Assembly: GCF_963678635.1 (NCBI RefSeq)
Contig: NC_087063.1
Span: forward strand, 56,477,259 to 56,541,258
From: Symsagittifera roscoffensis
Lineage: Eukaryota; Xenacoelomorpha; Acoela; Convolutidae
Direction: 5' to 3'
Length of the DNA: 64,000 nt
The translations under genes and the position numbers were made by a program. Below, piece by piece: positions 1-11,649 of this stretch; positions within the stretch are counted from its first letter, which is position 1, and each line of letters opens with the position of its first letter. The notes under the pieces are model-generated. The model had not been told where the DNA came from. It saw only the letters and a program-made list of their open reading frames with translations, and did no database searches.

Positions 1-2
1 CT

Positions 3-347
3 ATGTCTCATGGAGAAAAGGGGCACATTTTTCAATACACTTGGTTGAGCCTCGCAAACGAAGAATTTGACCCGAGCACGTGGGCCTGGGGTAGACAGCC
101 GCTTTTGACTGGAAGGGTTGCGAAACAGCTGCTGAAATCATGGGACTCCTTAAGTCTCGGAAACTTCACAATTTACAATACTGGTAAGATCACATTTTCA
201 GGCTGAAAATACATCTCTTCAAAAACAAAACTTTTAATTTGCATATTCTGAATTGATTGTTACTTTTTATTTGTTCTGCGCTTCAGGTCAACAATACCAT
301 ATCACTATCATACCCGAAAAATCCTTTTCTCCTGTGCATCATAGGTA
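3..347 (+). CDS. unidentified two-exon fragment
   Basis: An open frame from 3 reaches a good splice donor (ACTG|GTAAGA at 184). A TTCAG acceptor at 286 restores the frame and gives about 20 more codons to a TAG near 347. The 103-bp intron size suits a nematode. The peptide (it includes GNFTIYNTGQQYHITIIPEK) matches no family I recognise. The 5' part may lie outside the window. It could be a host gene fragment or a remnant of the outer Maverick. The splice call is inference. Confidence 0.3.
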
Positions 348-706
348 GAGTTCTGCGCAGATTTGGAAAATTCAATCATTAGGAATATTCGAGAAAAAAA
401 GATCTTTGATATTAAACTGATAAAATCGTTTTGATTTGGATCATTAGAATTTTTCATGCACGGTTGTCATGCATTAAACACATTTCGTAAACACATTTTC
501 GTCATTGATGTGTATTATTGCTCTTCTGGCGTTCTAATAGAACTCAACAAGGCAAAGGAAATATAATAGCACTAGCTATCACAACGATTCCAATAGTCAT
601 CAGTACGTGCTTTTCTCATGAAAAAAGGCCAAATCTGGAAAAAATTGAACCAGGCAGATATACCTTAAATCGCAAAAAAAAAATTTTGGAACACTGATGT
701 AAGATT

Positions 707-997
707 ATGGCTGCCATAACCTTCGGGCAGCCGGCAATTTTTACAATTACTTTAACAACATTTGTGAAAAATCTATCAGAACTCTACCTTTTATCTAGCC
801 GATCTAAGTATCTGTTCACTGCTCGTGACATGGCGCCATCAGACTGGGATGAATTGTTCAAGTGCAGCTACGGAGTTCACTTCTGCTCGCACAATACTGG
901 AAAACACCCATTAAAAGGAAACCCAACTAGAGAAGCCTATTCATACCTCGGGCCTATGCATTGTCCAAGAAGTATGAAAAACTTGAAGCAATTCTGA
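707..997 (+). CDS. unidentified 96-aa ORF
   Basis: The ORF starts with ATG. Its C-terminal two thirds has a coding-like composition with several Cys and His (DWDELFKC, VHFCSHNTGKH, MHCPRSMK); the N-terminus is more hydrophobic. I recognise no domain. It may be an exon of the same locus as the fragment at 3-347, or chance. The flanking AT-rich DNA gives no further support. Confidence 0.25.
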   Translation: MAAITFGQPAIFTITLTTFVKNLSELYLLSSRSKYLFTARDMAPSDWDELFKCSYGVHFCSHNTGKHPLKGNPTREAYSYLGPMHCPRSMKNLKQF

Positions 998-1600
998 GAA
1001 CTCGAACTTTGTCACAATTTTGGGCTAGGAGGTTGAGCAGTCCAATTTAAAATGATTTCTACTATATGCACTCCTTCTACCTTTCCCTTTCTAGCTGACA
1101 AATTAATTTGACAAAAAATGTCAGTTACTAACGAAAAATCTACAATTTGAAAGTTAAATGAGTTTAAACTATAATAAGGCAATATTAATTAATGAGAGAG
1201 CATATGAGTCAAGAAACGTTTAAACACATGATCATTCATATATACAAAACCGGAAGCATCACCATTAAAGTTTGTACCAAAATCAAATGTGCAATACAAA
1301 TACAAAAAAAAATCACACATGCTTGAGTTTGAGTCTTGCATTGGGCGCCTTTCATTAGTTCTAAGACTTGATTGAATTTCTTTTTTGAAAGTTGCATAAT
1401 CATTTTTTTCTGTTGCATATTACAGTAGTATGTGTCCCCGGATAATTTGACTTTTAAGCGTTTACAATCATGAAGACATTGTTGAGGTGGAAAAATGTTG
1501 GTTACAAATACTCTCCAAAAAACTTAAATTTCAGATGCTTGTTTTTAAGAATAAAACCAGATCTAGAAAAGTACCAGAATAAAATTTTATTCATTTTCAG
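998..1600. other. AT-rich stretch, no gene seen
   Basis: Only short frames occur on either strand, none with a recognisable motif. It borders the C-terminal end of the capsid pseudogene. Confidence 0.5.
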
Positions 1601-2870
1601 ACTGCTGCTTTTGTAAGGACGTTCATGGTGACTTTGCGGTCAGATGTAATGAATAAATTGGATGAGCCTACACCTCAAGCAAAATTTTCAACGTTTGAAG
1701 TCGAAACGTTTGAGAATTGAAGATCGAGTGAAACTTAGCTGCCTGTAAATTCTGGATACAGGAAGTCTTGAGCAAACTGCTGTATGGCAGTGAGGTCGAA
1801 TCGCATAAAAAAGCGCAGCTGGTAGTTATACAGAGTGATTCCAAGCCTATAGCACAACAAACCTAGCGCTGGTTGTGTCTTGAAAAAGAGACGCTTCTGA
1901 TCTTATGTACCAAATGGTGTACTTGCTATAGGCAATAGTTACGTCTCAGAGTAATCTGTTGCAATTCAAATTTTTAATGATGAAAATGATTTGTTCTGTT
2001 GGTTTCAAGAACGCATCATGAGTGTTCATTGCTATAATAATATGTCTCACAGGTTCACCAACAAAAATACTTTTTTGGTTACCAACTTCATTGAGCAGCT
2101 GGTGAAAGAAACAATTTGGTAGCTTATTTTTGACAAGGATAGTTCGCAGAAATTTTGAGCAAAGTTGATTCAATGACAGAGAGCACATGTTCGGTCACGG
2201 TCATTTTTCTAACATCTAGGTTAGGTTCACATACTTGAAGCTGGTACTGCTTTGCAGCATCTTCAGATAAAACTCAGATATCTTCAAGAGAGCGTCTGTA
2301 GGAAAGTCCAACAGTAACATCATTCAACAAATGTTTGTCATATGTGGAAAAAAACAACTCCAGCATTACCATAAAACCAAATTTCCCTCGACTCGCAATA
2401 CATTTCTGAATGAGATATAAAACCAGCGGCATCTACTGCAATTGTATCATTTTCATAACGATAACCCTGATACTTGAGCCATAAGCCCGTGACTTCTTTG
2501 CTTTCAGAAATATGTGCTCCAATAAAATTTTTGTAGAGCAGCTATGATTAGATAAAACTGAAGTAATTCTCAATCAAAACTTTTTAAAAATTTGAGATTT
2601 TGAGTCAATTAGCAGAGAGGGCACAAGCAGAAAAAATGGAAAGCAAGGAGTTATTCACGAGGAACGGCGAGTAAGACACAGTAGGATTAGTTTTTTCGTA
2701 TCTCAGATCAGCTCCTTTTGCCTTGTTACTTGCCCTTGTTTTTCCAACAAGATTTCTTGCAGGTCAACAAATTTGTGACGGGCACCGGTGATCTCAAAAT
2801 CAAAACATGTTCCATAAGGTGCATAGACCGCTCCAAATGTTTCTAAAATGAATCTAAAGAAATATGGATA
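1600..2870 (-). pseudogene. Maverick/Polinton major capsid protein, decayed
   Basis: Read on the minus strand in shifting frames, this stretch gives recognisable pieces of the double-jelly-roll major capsid protein of Mavericks (family of C. elegans F54H12.2). In order they are: an N-terminal piece with FEITGARHKFVDL and NNSLLSIFS; a middle piece with LLNDVTVGLSYRR, then VRKMTVTEHVLS and SANYP; and a C-terminal piece with MRFDLTA, VSLDLQFSNVS and SDRKVTMN. Several stops and frameshifts separate them, so no functional protein is possible. The family forms the icosahedral shell of virus-like Maverick particles. The N-terminus faces the left inverted repeat, so that repeat lies immediately upstream of the capsid gene. 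The family call rests on motif memory; a profile search would settle it. Confidence 0.7.
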
Positions 2871-2974
2871 GCCTAGTTGGGTAACAATTTAGGGACCAAT
2901 TTTTGTGTTTGCGAAAATATCTGCTCGACATCTCGCTGGTCTGTTTTTTCTTCAAATGTTTGTTTTTCTTTTCC

Positions 2975-3770
2975 GAGAAGAGCATATGTTGAAGCCAAAT
3001 CTTCCGTGGGGCGGATAACCCCATGTATTAACATAAACTAAAGAGTATCCGGTCATCCCCCTAAGTATTAACATAGGGAATAGATTTCCCAATGCTTTAG
3101 TATGGGGAAAAAATTTCCAATGAATTAAGATACCAGGTTTCAGGTTATAAGTTTCAGATGGTAAGTTTTTTTCGGTGCCCGAGTTTCCCATGTATTAGGT
3201 TAAAGTAAAGATTTCCCTATGAAATAAAAATTTATTGTAGGGAAATAAGAATTCATTAAGATAGGGAATAGGTTTTCCAATGCAATAAGATAGGGAATAG
3301 AGTTGGTGAGGTTTCATGGTTTGAGTGATGGTAAAAGAATGGTAAGAAAACCGGTATTGATTCATTTTTGTGTGAAATGTCTAGTTTATTGCAAAAATTT
3401 TGGCGCGTGTTACCTAATGGGTATATATTGTTGGTGTGTTATGTGCGAATAGATTTTCCAGTGTATTTCATAGTTTCAGGTGGTGAGATGGTAAGTTTCA
3501 AAAAAATATTGGAACCCGATTTTGCTGATGTTCTAGATTCTAAATAGTTTCCCAAACAAAAAACACAGTTTTGTTAACCCGAACGTAGCGTTTAAAAAAA
3601 TTACTGAGAAAATGTTTTAATTTACAGCATCGTACACAGTTTTACTATACAATCTCTTACAAGTTTAGAGGTTTAGTACGTATTTCATCACATTCATCTT
3701 CCCGTTCAGGAGAAAAATAGCTCATCATTTTTTAGTTTGTTCATAAGTTGCGACTGCATGGTTCATTGTT
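2975..3770 (+). repeat. left inverted repeat, about 0.8 kb
   Basis: This segment matches the reverse complement of 53,055-53,868 almost throughout, with scattered substitutions and small indels. Shared landmarks include GAGTATCCGGTCATCCCCC, GGTTTGAGTGATGGTAA, GAACCCGATTTTGCTGATG and the inner end TTGCGACTGCATGGTTCA. The outer end is near 2,965-2,980, where similarity fades past AACATATGCT. Length and the adjacent PolB gene fit a Maverick terminal inverted repeat. Confidence 0.8.
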
Positions 3771-3932
3771 TTGAATCCTCTATCCGTTTACATCAAATTC
3801 ACTGCTTCATCCAGTACTTGTCAATACTTTGCTATCGGGCCATCTCCAGAGTCTTCTAATGCGCTTTTGTTCTGTCCTTTACTGCCAAATTTATACTTTT
3901 GACTTTCACTATCATAACAACAATATGTTTTA

Positions 3933-6900
3933 CTACACAGGCATACCATTTTGGTGCGCCTTAACTCCTCGTGAACAATCCTGGTTCTCTCTTGTATCGT
4001 TTCTTATGTTTAGAGCAACAAGTACGGGGGAACAGTTGTTTTTTGCATCTGCTATGAAATCGTTTCGGCATTCCTTGCTTCGCTTTTCAGTCCATTCTGC
4101 TCCCTTGCTGGGAAGGATACAATCGTCTAAGTTTTCTCCTGCCAAAGCCAAATAGAGGGATTCTGTATCCATTTCGAGTTCTTCGAACTTATGGACATCG
4201 CAAAATTTATCGAATAGTTATAAAACAGCTCTAACCTTTCAACTTGGCATACTGTAGTATAATGTCCTTGCTATCGGGCCATCCAGTCCTTGGCATACAG
4301 TCCTTGCTTCGCTTTTCAGTCCATTCTGCTCCCTTCCTGGGAAGGATACAATCATCTAAATCTTCTTCTGGCAAAGCCAAATAGAGGGAATCTGTATCCA
4401 CTTCGATTTCTTCGAACTTATGGTCATCGCAAAATTGATCAAAAAAATTATTAAAACAGCTCCAACATTTCAACCTGGCATACTGTAGTATAGAGAATCC
4501 TACTACAACTTGTTCACGATGCTCTATAGTAGATTTAACAAGCTCCACTCCATACAAATCTTTAGCTACGATTTTGAGTCTCTTGATGAACTGGTTCTTG
4601 ATGCTTAATTAGTTTTTTCGTTACCAGATATTTTGTCATTGTATGTTTTAATGTGTTCTCATTATTTGATAGATGTAGGAACTTTTTCTTAGAAGCTTTA
4701 TTGTTTCGGCTACTACACCAGATAATGGATTTTCATCACCGGATCGCCTAGCATCACCAACAGACTGAACAAAACCGTTGAAAACTTCACGCGGTGTCCA
4801 TTGTACAAATTGATGAATTTTTGTACACTGTAGTCGGAGATCCAAGTAAAAATTGAAAAGTGGTGTGATAAGTGTTCCGTTTGTCAAATTGAAGCTCGAT
4901 ATCAACATTTGTTGCAGTTGTTTTAAGAAGTCGTTTTTTTCGCCTGTCTTCTTATATTCCTCAATATCCTTTCTGGTAAAAACCAATACTTTTGCAAATA
5001 GGTGGGAAACTAGAAAATTTTGCTTTTAGCTCATCCGGAACACTCAAATTGCATTGCACGTAGCCGAACATTGTTTCATTTCTAACGTTTAGCAGTTGTG
5101 ATTTGGTAGAAAGATGTATTTTGAAGGGAAATTGAGTTCTAAAGTGATATTTCACGTCTACGTTGTTTTTAAATTGATCGCACCAATAAGTTACACTCTC
5201 ACATGTCTTCTATAGATGATCTTTTTTCTCGAATGTAATCATTTCGAAGCTCATCCAATTCTCTTTTGTTGGTTCCGCCTTTGATATCATCATCAGTTAG
5301 GCTTGGTCTAGCTTCTTGACAAGGCAAAAATGGAAACAACAATCCTAGTGTAGAAACTCTCAATTTTGCATTCAGTTCTGGTTGCTTGAAAATATGACTT
5401 GAAATTTTTTTCAAGCCTTCGAACTCGATTTTGTGATGCCTTGAATGTTTGTGTTTCTTCATTGTAGTCCCATCTCGTATACAAGCCTGTGAGCATATCC
5501 GGACACATAGAATAAGGATAGAGCTGACTAGCATCAAAATCAACGATTGATCTACACAATTTGTTTGGTTTTCGATTTTGAAAATAATTGAGGGACCACC
5601 GGTCATATCTTCCAGTATTTTTTCAAGCAGCTCTCGAAAAGAATGAAAAAAGTTTGAAGTCGGTCGACTTGTGTAGACAGATAATCGCTAGATTAGGTAA
5701 TGTGCAGCTGAGTTTTAACATTTCTATCCCTTTGTCATGATAAAATTCAATCATTTTCTCCATATTTTCGAAGGTAGGAACAACATATTTGTAGTTTTAC
5801 CACTGTAGAAAATCTCAAAAAATTGAATCTGTTTCGGATCCCTGATGGATTTCAAATAGTTGTTTTGTTTCAATCCCGTAAGTAGTTTGATTTTAAGCCC
5901 GAGTTTTTTCAAGGCTTACTTTTCAGTTAACCCAGTTTTGAGAAGCTTCTGAAAATCGTCTACCTCTTTATCGAGAGGGTTTCTAATCTTCAGTTTGCTG
6001 TGGAAGTCATCAAACCACTCGTATGGAAAGTATACTTTCATCTCAATGGCTTTGTAAGTTTTTAGAAAAGAGTCTAACATAGTAGCTCAACCCGAAAACT
6101 TCCTCCCAATTTGAACGAAACAAAACCGTTTGCTTTCTTGATAACTGAAGGTTCAATATATTTCCGTTGATAAGGTAGGTAATGAGGTATGACTTAATGA
6201 GGTTCATATCATACCGGCCAATATTGAATCCAAGTAATGCTAGGGAACTGGTGTATCTCTCTAGATGTTGCATCAAATCGATCAATTGATTTTTTTGAAT
6301 CCTGAGAAACTGAGTGGATACGTCAGTTTCTTCCTTATCCTCGATACATTCGTCTTCGTACTCTCTTGCTTCACTCTTATTAAAAATACCTCGTTCATTA
6401 GGTACCTGACAATTGAGTGTAGCCGCTTTTTGAATTTTTTTTTTCAAATTCCAGAAATTTTGATCGCATTTGTGCTTTGTTCTTTTTTCTGCCAACAAAT
6501 CCGAGTTTGCCACAAAGTCAATAATGAGGGATTGTAGATCTTTGTCACACGAAAACACGGTTATGGGGTAAATTGTTTTTGATTCGATCTTTGCTTGGCA
6601 AAAGATGCTTGATGAAATTTTCTGCCTTGTGGAAAAATCTATCGCAAGTCGGGCATCGGAAGCGTTTGGAGAAGCTGTCGATGTTTTTTACGTGAATAAC
6701 AAAGAAGTTTTACTGTATTATCGTATTTACCGATACTTCTCAGACCTAATTCACCCACAAAATCTCCATCTTGAATGACGATATCTTAGATAAAGATGTT
6801 TTTCTCTAGTACACCTTCAAATATTGGCAGATTATCCATCGAAACTCCACAAAATTTTTTCGGATCACAACCCAATTTTTCCAAAAAATCATTAAAATTC

Positions 6901-7806
6901 TTGGAAGTGGATGTTTCGAGACTTGTTGTTCCATGCAAATGAACTGCAAGCGCTCGAAATAAAAACAAATTGTCATTGAATGGTTTTTGCGTATGCGCAT
7001 CCGAAATGAAACATTTACCTTGTGAATGAATTGCTTCGGGAATCAGTGAAATTGGACATCGCTTTGGTTTGTTTTTCAGTAAGGCAGCAAAAATGGTCAC
7101 ATTTGTGATCAAATTGAATCGCCATTTTGCGTTTTGTATCTTTTGTGTACAAACTTCAATGATATCTTGCTTTTTGATCGTGTTCTGTATAGCCGTCAAG
7201 CTGCTTTAGTACAAAGCAGCATAGATTTATCTAAGAGTGTGTTATTTTCATGAGTATAGAAATAACGATATCCGCTGGTTTCTATATTGCCTAACACAAA
7301 CCCCAAGGCAAGGTTAATTTTTGCTCTAGAATCAGGTTTTTCAAAGACTTGATCCAGTTTTTCATTAACTAGATTAGGGTCTAGTTTTGAAAATTGAAAA
7401 TTGAATACTTTGTGGCGTCCATTTTCCCTTTCGGTATATGTCATGAAGTGTTGACAGGCATTCAACTCATCTCGTAGCTGATCACTATCGTCCTCGTTTT
7501 TAATTCAAATCCGGAACAGAATTACTCGTTTCCCTCGCTTTCAACCCGTGATGCTGTTGAAGTGAATAATAGCTTGGGATTACTTTCTTACACGATACAC
7601 ACTTTGTTGAATTCTGGGGTTGACTTTACGTGCTTCTTGCTGTTATGAAAATTCATTTCTTGCTGGTTGTATGTAGAATAATTACATTCCGGACAAGAAC
7701 AAACTCCTTTAGTACATCTCATTCGATGTCGAGCCGCATTGGCTCTACTGTACTCTTTACCAAAGACCTCGCATTTCGCTTTCTCATTCCTGTTGAGTGC
7801 TGGCAT
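3933..7806 (-). pseudogene. protein-primed family-B DNA polymerase, decayed
   Basis: On the minus strand, pieces of one long protein run from an ATG at 7,806 down to about 3,933. In order: an N-terminal zinc-finger region (7,806-7,588); NGRHKVFNF...RYFYTHENNTLLD (7,465-7,196); PFNDNLFLFRALAVHLHG (7,199-6,786); an exonuclease-domain piece with LLGFNIGRYDMNLIKSY (6,558-6,043); polymerase motif A DASQLYPYS (near 5,540); FGYVQCNLSVPDELK (near 5,050); FNGFVQSVGDARR with a damaged motif B (near 4,750); and motif C region VDTDSLYLAL (near 4,390). These identify the polymerase that copies Mavericks/Polintons. Stops and frame changes between nearly all pieces, and a partial tandem duplication at the C-terminal end, make it nonfunctional. 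Its C-terminus points to the left inverted repeat 160 bp away. Confidence 0.85.
4060..4500 (-). repeat. tandem duplication of about 230 bp inside the polymerase pseudogene
   Basis: The segment around motif C occurs twice. ACTTGGCATACTGTAGTATA near 4,242 corresponds to ACCTGGCATACTGTAGTATA near 4,473, and TTGCTTCGCTTTTCAGTCCA occurs at 4,075 and 4,304. The offset is 229-231 bp, close to a whole number of codons. The outer copy reads MDTESLYLAL, the inner one VDTDSLYLAL. A third short match (TTGCTATCGGGCCATC) lies near 3,830. Confidence 0.75.
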
Positions 7807-7849
7807 CTGACAAAAATGGGAGATTTAGCATGTACCGAAATTGAATAAA

Positions 7850-8730
7850 AGTACGTGGCACTTGCAAAATTTGGAGATTTAAAATGTCTCAAAAAAGTTG
7901 ATTGATTGTTATACCTGCTTTGAATTGTTAAAGTTATTTTAAAATAATTTCATGTAGTTATAAAATTTATAGAGCGATTATAGGTTATATTTGTTTACTG
8001 ATTTCTTAGAGAAAATTATCCAATCAGATTTGAGTATTCTTTTAGTAACACTGTTTGTTGGATCTCAACCAAGGAGATTGCAGTTTTTCCTAAGAGTTAA
8101 CTGTTCATTATTAAAAAACCTTAATCATTTATTTGAAAAAAAGTCTATCAAAAAATAATTGAATTTCCTCAGTTACTTAACAAGAAAAAAGAAAAAGTTC
8201 CAATTGATTTTCTTATTGATGAAATAGATGTTGACTCCTACTTGTGTCATAATTTTTTGTCGTTTATATTGTACAAAATGGAGTTATCCGACTAAGTAAA
8301 GGTCTCTTTAGAAAAAATTACTCAATCAAAGAACTTAGTTTTGATCGACATATTGCGTATCAAAGCTTTTAACTTACGGCTGAATTACACCTCACAAGGA
8401 GAGAAATTTTCTTTTTACTCGAGAATTTGAAACAAATCAAAAATATGTACGATAATTTAACAAATTATACCCAATACCCAAATTTGTAAAAACTTCCCAG
8501 CAAAGTTCTCTATTCCTTCTTTTCTTTAAAAATTTACAAAGCTCAAAATCCTGCTTGATCAGGTTTGGAATCCGATGTTCAGATACTTGCTTTGAAAGTT
8601 TCTTCAACTTTGAGTTATCTTTTCAAATTTTTATCAAAATCAAAGAAATCGACTATCTACTCAAAAATCAGCAATTTTTCATTAATTACATAAAAAATTT
8701 TCAACTAATTTGATGAAAACAATTTGAGAA
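7850..8730. other. AT-rich DNA with possible decayed coding
   Basis: About 100 plus-strand codons (8,160-8,430) read almost free of stops, including VPIDFLIDEIDVDSYLCHN and, after one stop, VKVSLEKITQSKNLVLIDI. No start and no known domain can be assigned. It may be a fossil gene of the inverted-repeat element. Confidence 0.25.
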
Positions 8731-8862
8731 ATGCTACTTGTTTTAGTTTTCATTCTTTTGTTACTTCTATTGGCAATTTTTCTTATTTTTACGGCAAACA
8801 GTTTTTGGTCATTTACTTTTGCGGTTGCTTTATGGATAATTTTACTTATTTGTAAGGTTTAA
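8731..8862 (+). CDS. possible 43-aa two-membrane-segment microprotein
   Basis: An ATG at 8,731 opens a 43-codon frame that is almost entirely hydrophobic: MLLVLVFILLLLLAIFLIF, a short TANSFWS turn, then AVALWIILLI and a final CKV. Two membrane spans are predicted by eye. Small hydrophobic proteins occur in many DNA viruses and virus-like transposons, but AT-rich DNA also produces such frames by chance. A GTAAGG donor-like site overlaps the end, so it could instead be a first exon. Confidence 0.25.
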   Translation: MLLVLVFILLLLLLAIFLIFTANSFWSFTFAVALWIILLICKV

Positions 8863-8881
8863 GTTCTTAAAAGGATCTTTT

Positions 8882-9030
8882 GATTGGATACGACAACTAG
8901 AATAAAAAAGAACTTTTTTGTAATTGGAAACGACAATGTGTAAAACGTACCAAAAATGGAATGTTATTTCCAATTGGACACGACAATTATATCAGAATTC
9001 CATAAAAAACCTGAAAACTGATTGGACACG
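8882..9030 (+). repeat. four copies of an ATTGGAxACGAC motif
   Basis: GATTGGATACGACAA (8,882), AATTGGAAACGACAA (8,922), AATTGGACACGACAA (8,971) and GATTGGACACGACTA (9,020) are spaced 40-49 bp apart. Their regular spacing upstream of the frame at 9,301 suggests a cluster of protein-binding sites. Confidence 0.5.
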
Positions 9031-9300
9031 ACTATAATCCAAAAAAGGAGAATCATCTTTGGTTGGTTAAACCTACACATTCGAGTTGAAGGTACCCCTC
9101 ATTCCTAAATAAAAAATTTTTTATTTTCAACTAATTTAACGTCAACTACCTCCTCTCTCAGCTCAAAATAGTTTAATTTCAGCTTATCTACCGTCAGCTA
9201 CCCCTTCTGTCAGCTGAGCTCTTTTACTCAACTTACTGCTCAAAATGATCTTCTCAGTGCAAAACAGCAACCTCAAGTATTCTGTAGACTTTTCGCTTGA

Positions 9301-9684
9301 TCTAGTTTAAATTCAAGTGCGAGAAACAGTCTCTGGAGTTTTTCTGGCACGAATGGACATCGCAATCCAAGTCTGGCACATGGTGGAAGTGATGCGAAGG
9401 GATTTCAACGAATATCATATGACGCAAGTAACCATGACAGAGAACCAACTTGGAGAAATGCAAATGATGGAAAGGTGGCAGATCATGTGGGAATGAACTA
9501 CCTCGAGATTCTTGACTCAAGATTTGTGGCTCATCCAGTCGACGAAATTCTCTTTCCTTGGGAGGAAGCTAGATCAGCCCAAAAAACCATTACAATAGAT
9601 GAAGATGAGGGTTTCTCGGAAACAATGACACCTCCAGCTCCACAACAACTACATCAGTTTCACTTTAATTATGAGAATAGATGA
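9301..9684 (+). CDS. unidentified exon-like ORF, about 125 codons
   Basis: One plus frame is open from just after a TGA at 9,298 to a TGA at 9,682. The first in-frame ATG is late (9,493), and CTAG at 9,302-9,305 could be a splice acceptor, so this is more likely a terminal exon than a full gene. The peptide is basic and Ser/Asn-rich, then HVGMNYLEILDSRFVAHPVD and an acidic, Pro-rich tail. A second frame (ATG 9,353) is open across the first 140 bp. I do not recognise the family. It lies between the polymerase pseudogene and the cassette array, so a Maverick gene is the simplest guess. Confidence 0.35.
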   Translation, partial: SSLNSSARNSLWSFSGTNGHRNPSLAHGGSDAKGFQRISYDASNHDREPTWRNANDGKVADHVGMNYLEILDSRFVAHPVDEILFPWEEARSAQKTITIDEDEGFSETMTPPAPQQLHQFHFNYENR

Positions 9685-9859
9685 GAATTTCAGGGTAAAT
9701 CATTGAAAAACAAATAGAACTTAGTTTAGTGCCCGAACTTGCACACAGGAAACTTGATTTTTTTTGCCTACATATAAGAGAAAAAACTATAGAAAATTTA
9801 AACAAAAGTAAAAAAATACCTGATTGTTCGTTGCATCTTTTCAGAGAAAAACTCACACA

Positions 9860-10560
9860 GTATTTGCTTTTTGTAGAAAAAAAGTGAAACACATTTCGCT
9901 TTTTGTAGGAAAAAAGTGAACCGTTTTTCGAATCTTGTCAAAAAAAGTGAAATTTTTTTCGCATCTCGTCAAAAAAATTGAAACACTTTCGCGTTTTGTA
10001 AGAAAAAAAATAAAACTTTTTTCGCATCTTGTCAAAAAAACTGAAACACTTTTGGCATTTTGTAGGAAAAAAACGCAACACTTTGTATTTTGTTAAAAAA
10101 AAGCGAAACACTTTTCGCATTTTGTCGAAAAAAAGTGAAAAATTTTCTTTTGTTCAAAAAAGCGAAACAATTTTCACATTTGTGGGAAAAAAATAAAATT
10201 TTTTTCACATACGCTTGAAAAAATTGAAACGTTTTTCACCTTTTGCCGAAAAAATTGTACCACATTTGTATTCTATTGAAAAAAAGGAAACAAATTTCGC
10301 ATTGTGTCGAAAAAACAGAAACAATTCTCCTATCTTCCTAAAAAATTAGAACCACTTTTTGCATTTTGTTTAAAAAAAGCGAAAAACTTCTCGCAGTTGT
10401 AGGGAAAAAATGAAACACTTTTTATATAGGATTGAAAAAATTGATTTACTTTCACATTTTGAAACGCTTTTCGTTTTCTGTTGAAAAAATTTTTTTTCAA
10501 GTTTTGTAGAAAAAAAAGGAAACACTTTTAGCATATTGCCTAAATAAATCATTACAATTT
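9860..10560. repeat. degenerate A/T minisatellite, unit about 35-40 bp
   Basis: A loose repeat built on TTTTCGCATTTTGTCG followed by AAAAAAAGTGAAACAC recurs roughly 15-18 times with many substitutions. It keeps minus frames open for 60-77 codons (repeats of KxFxFFxTK), which are artefacts of the repeat. Confidence 0.7.
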
Positions 10561-11380
10561 TTTTGCACAGTTGATTATAAATCTTTATGAAATTTTTGTT
10601 CAAAGTTTAATTTTTGAGAAAACTAATTTTTGCATGTGTGTTGATCAAAAACAAAATAAAACCAATGTATTAACATAAAGAATAGAGCTGAAAGTATCAA
10701 ACACACAAGTTTTCTAAGCAATAAGTCAACATGTTTCTTTTATTAAAATTTTGCGTTTTTCATTTATTCTTTTCAGAAAAAAAATTGAAATTTTGCATAA
10801 TTTTTGGAAAAAAAACCAAATGAAAACATGCCTTTTACCAAAAGAAAAATCTTAGATATTTTTGCACTGTTTGAAAAAAGATTTGAACATTTTTAAGCAT
10901 CTTGCAAAAATACTTGGTAGAGTTTTCGGCACAATCAATTAAAACTATCTAGATTTATATGTTAAAATCGTTCAAGCTGGGAAAAACATTTAATTTGACA
11001 AAATTCTTGTAACAAATATTCAATTATCATTTAAACAAAAATGAAAGAAGCCAATCCGAGGGTCTGACATGATTCTCGACAGAGCTAGGAAGATGTATTT
11101 TGATTTATTTAGAAATAAAAAAGTAATTCTATCGGAGAAACTGACATCATTACACTTTAACTTTTGAAGAACAGTAAAAAATTTAGAACAATTGCACCAG
11201 ATAAACAAACGTTGTTTTTCATCAACTTCTAGAATCTTCCCTTTTTTAGAATCTACAGATTAAAACCACGAACTTTGTAGGAGGTTATCACACATTAACT
11301 TTAAGATTTTTCTGAATCTTCTAAAATCTAAAAAAATTCAAAACAAAATTAACCAAGCAGAATTCTAAGGTGATGTTGAT
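10561..11380. other. AT-rich stretch, nothing recognised
   Basis: Homopolymer-rich DNA with only short frames on either strand. It ends where the cassette array begins. Confidence 0.5.
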
Positions 11381-11649
11381 GAAAAAAGTTGTTGGTTTTA
11401 GTTAAAATGCTAGTTTTTTAAATCTAAGTGAAGATACTCAAACAAAGTTGCGATAAAGAGGAATAGTTTTTAAGGAAGTTCTTTTTTTTTTAAAAAAAAC
11501 TTTCAAAATAAGCTTCAGTTCAACGAAAAAATATTTTTCTGCAAAACCTTTTAAAAACAATTAAATTCAACCAAGTGTTGAAATTTGTTTGATTGAGTTC
11601 AGAATTTTACAGCTGAAAATAATGTGTTTCATTTTATTTGAAAATCTCC

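Noticed and set aside
9853-10120. Minus-strand Phe/Lys-rich ORFs
   Set aside because: Products of the A/T minisatellite; no independent coding signal.
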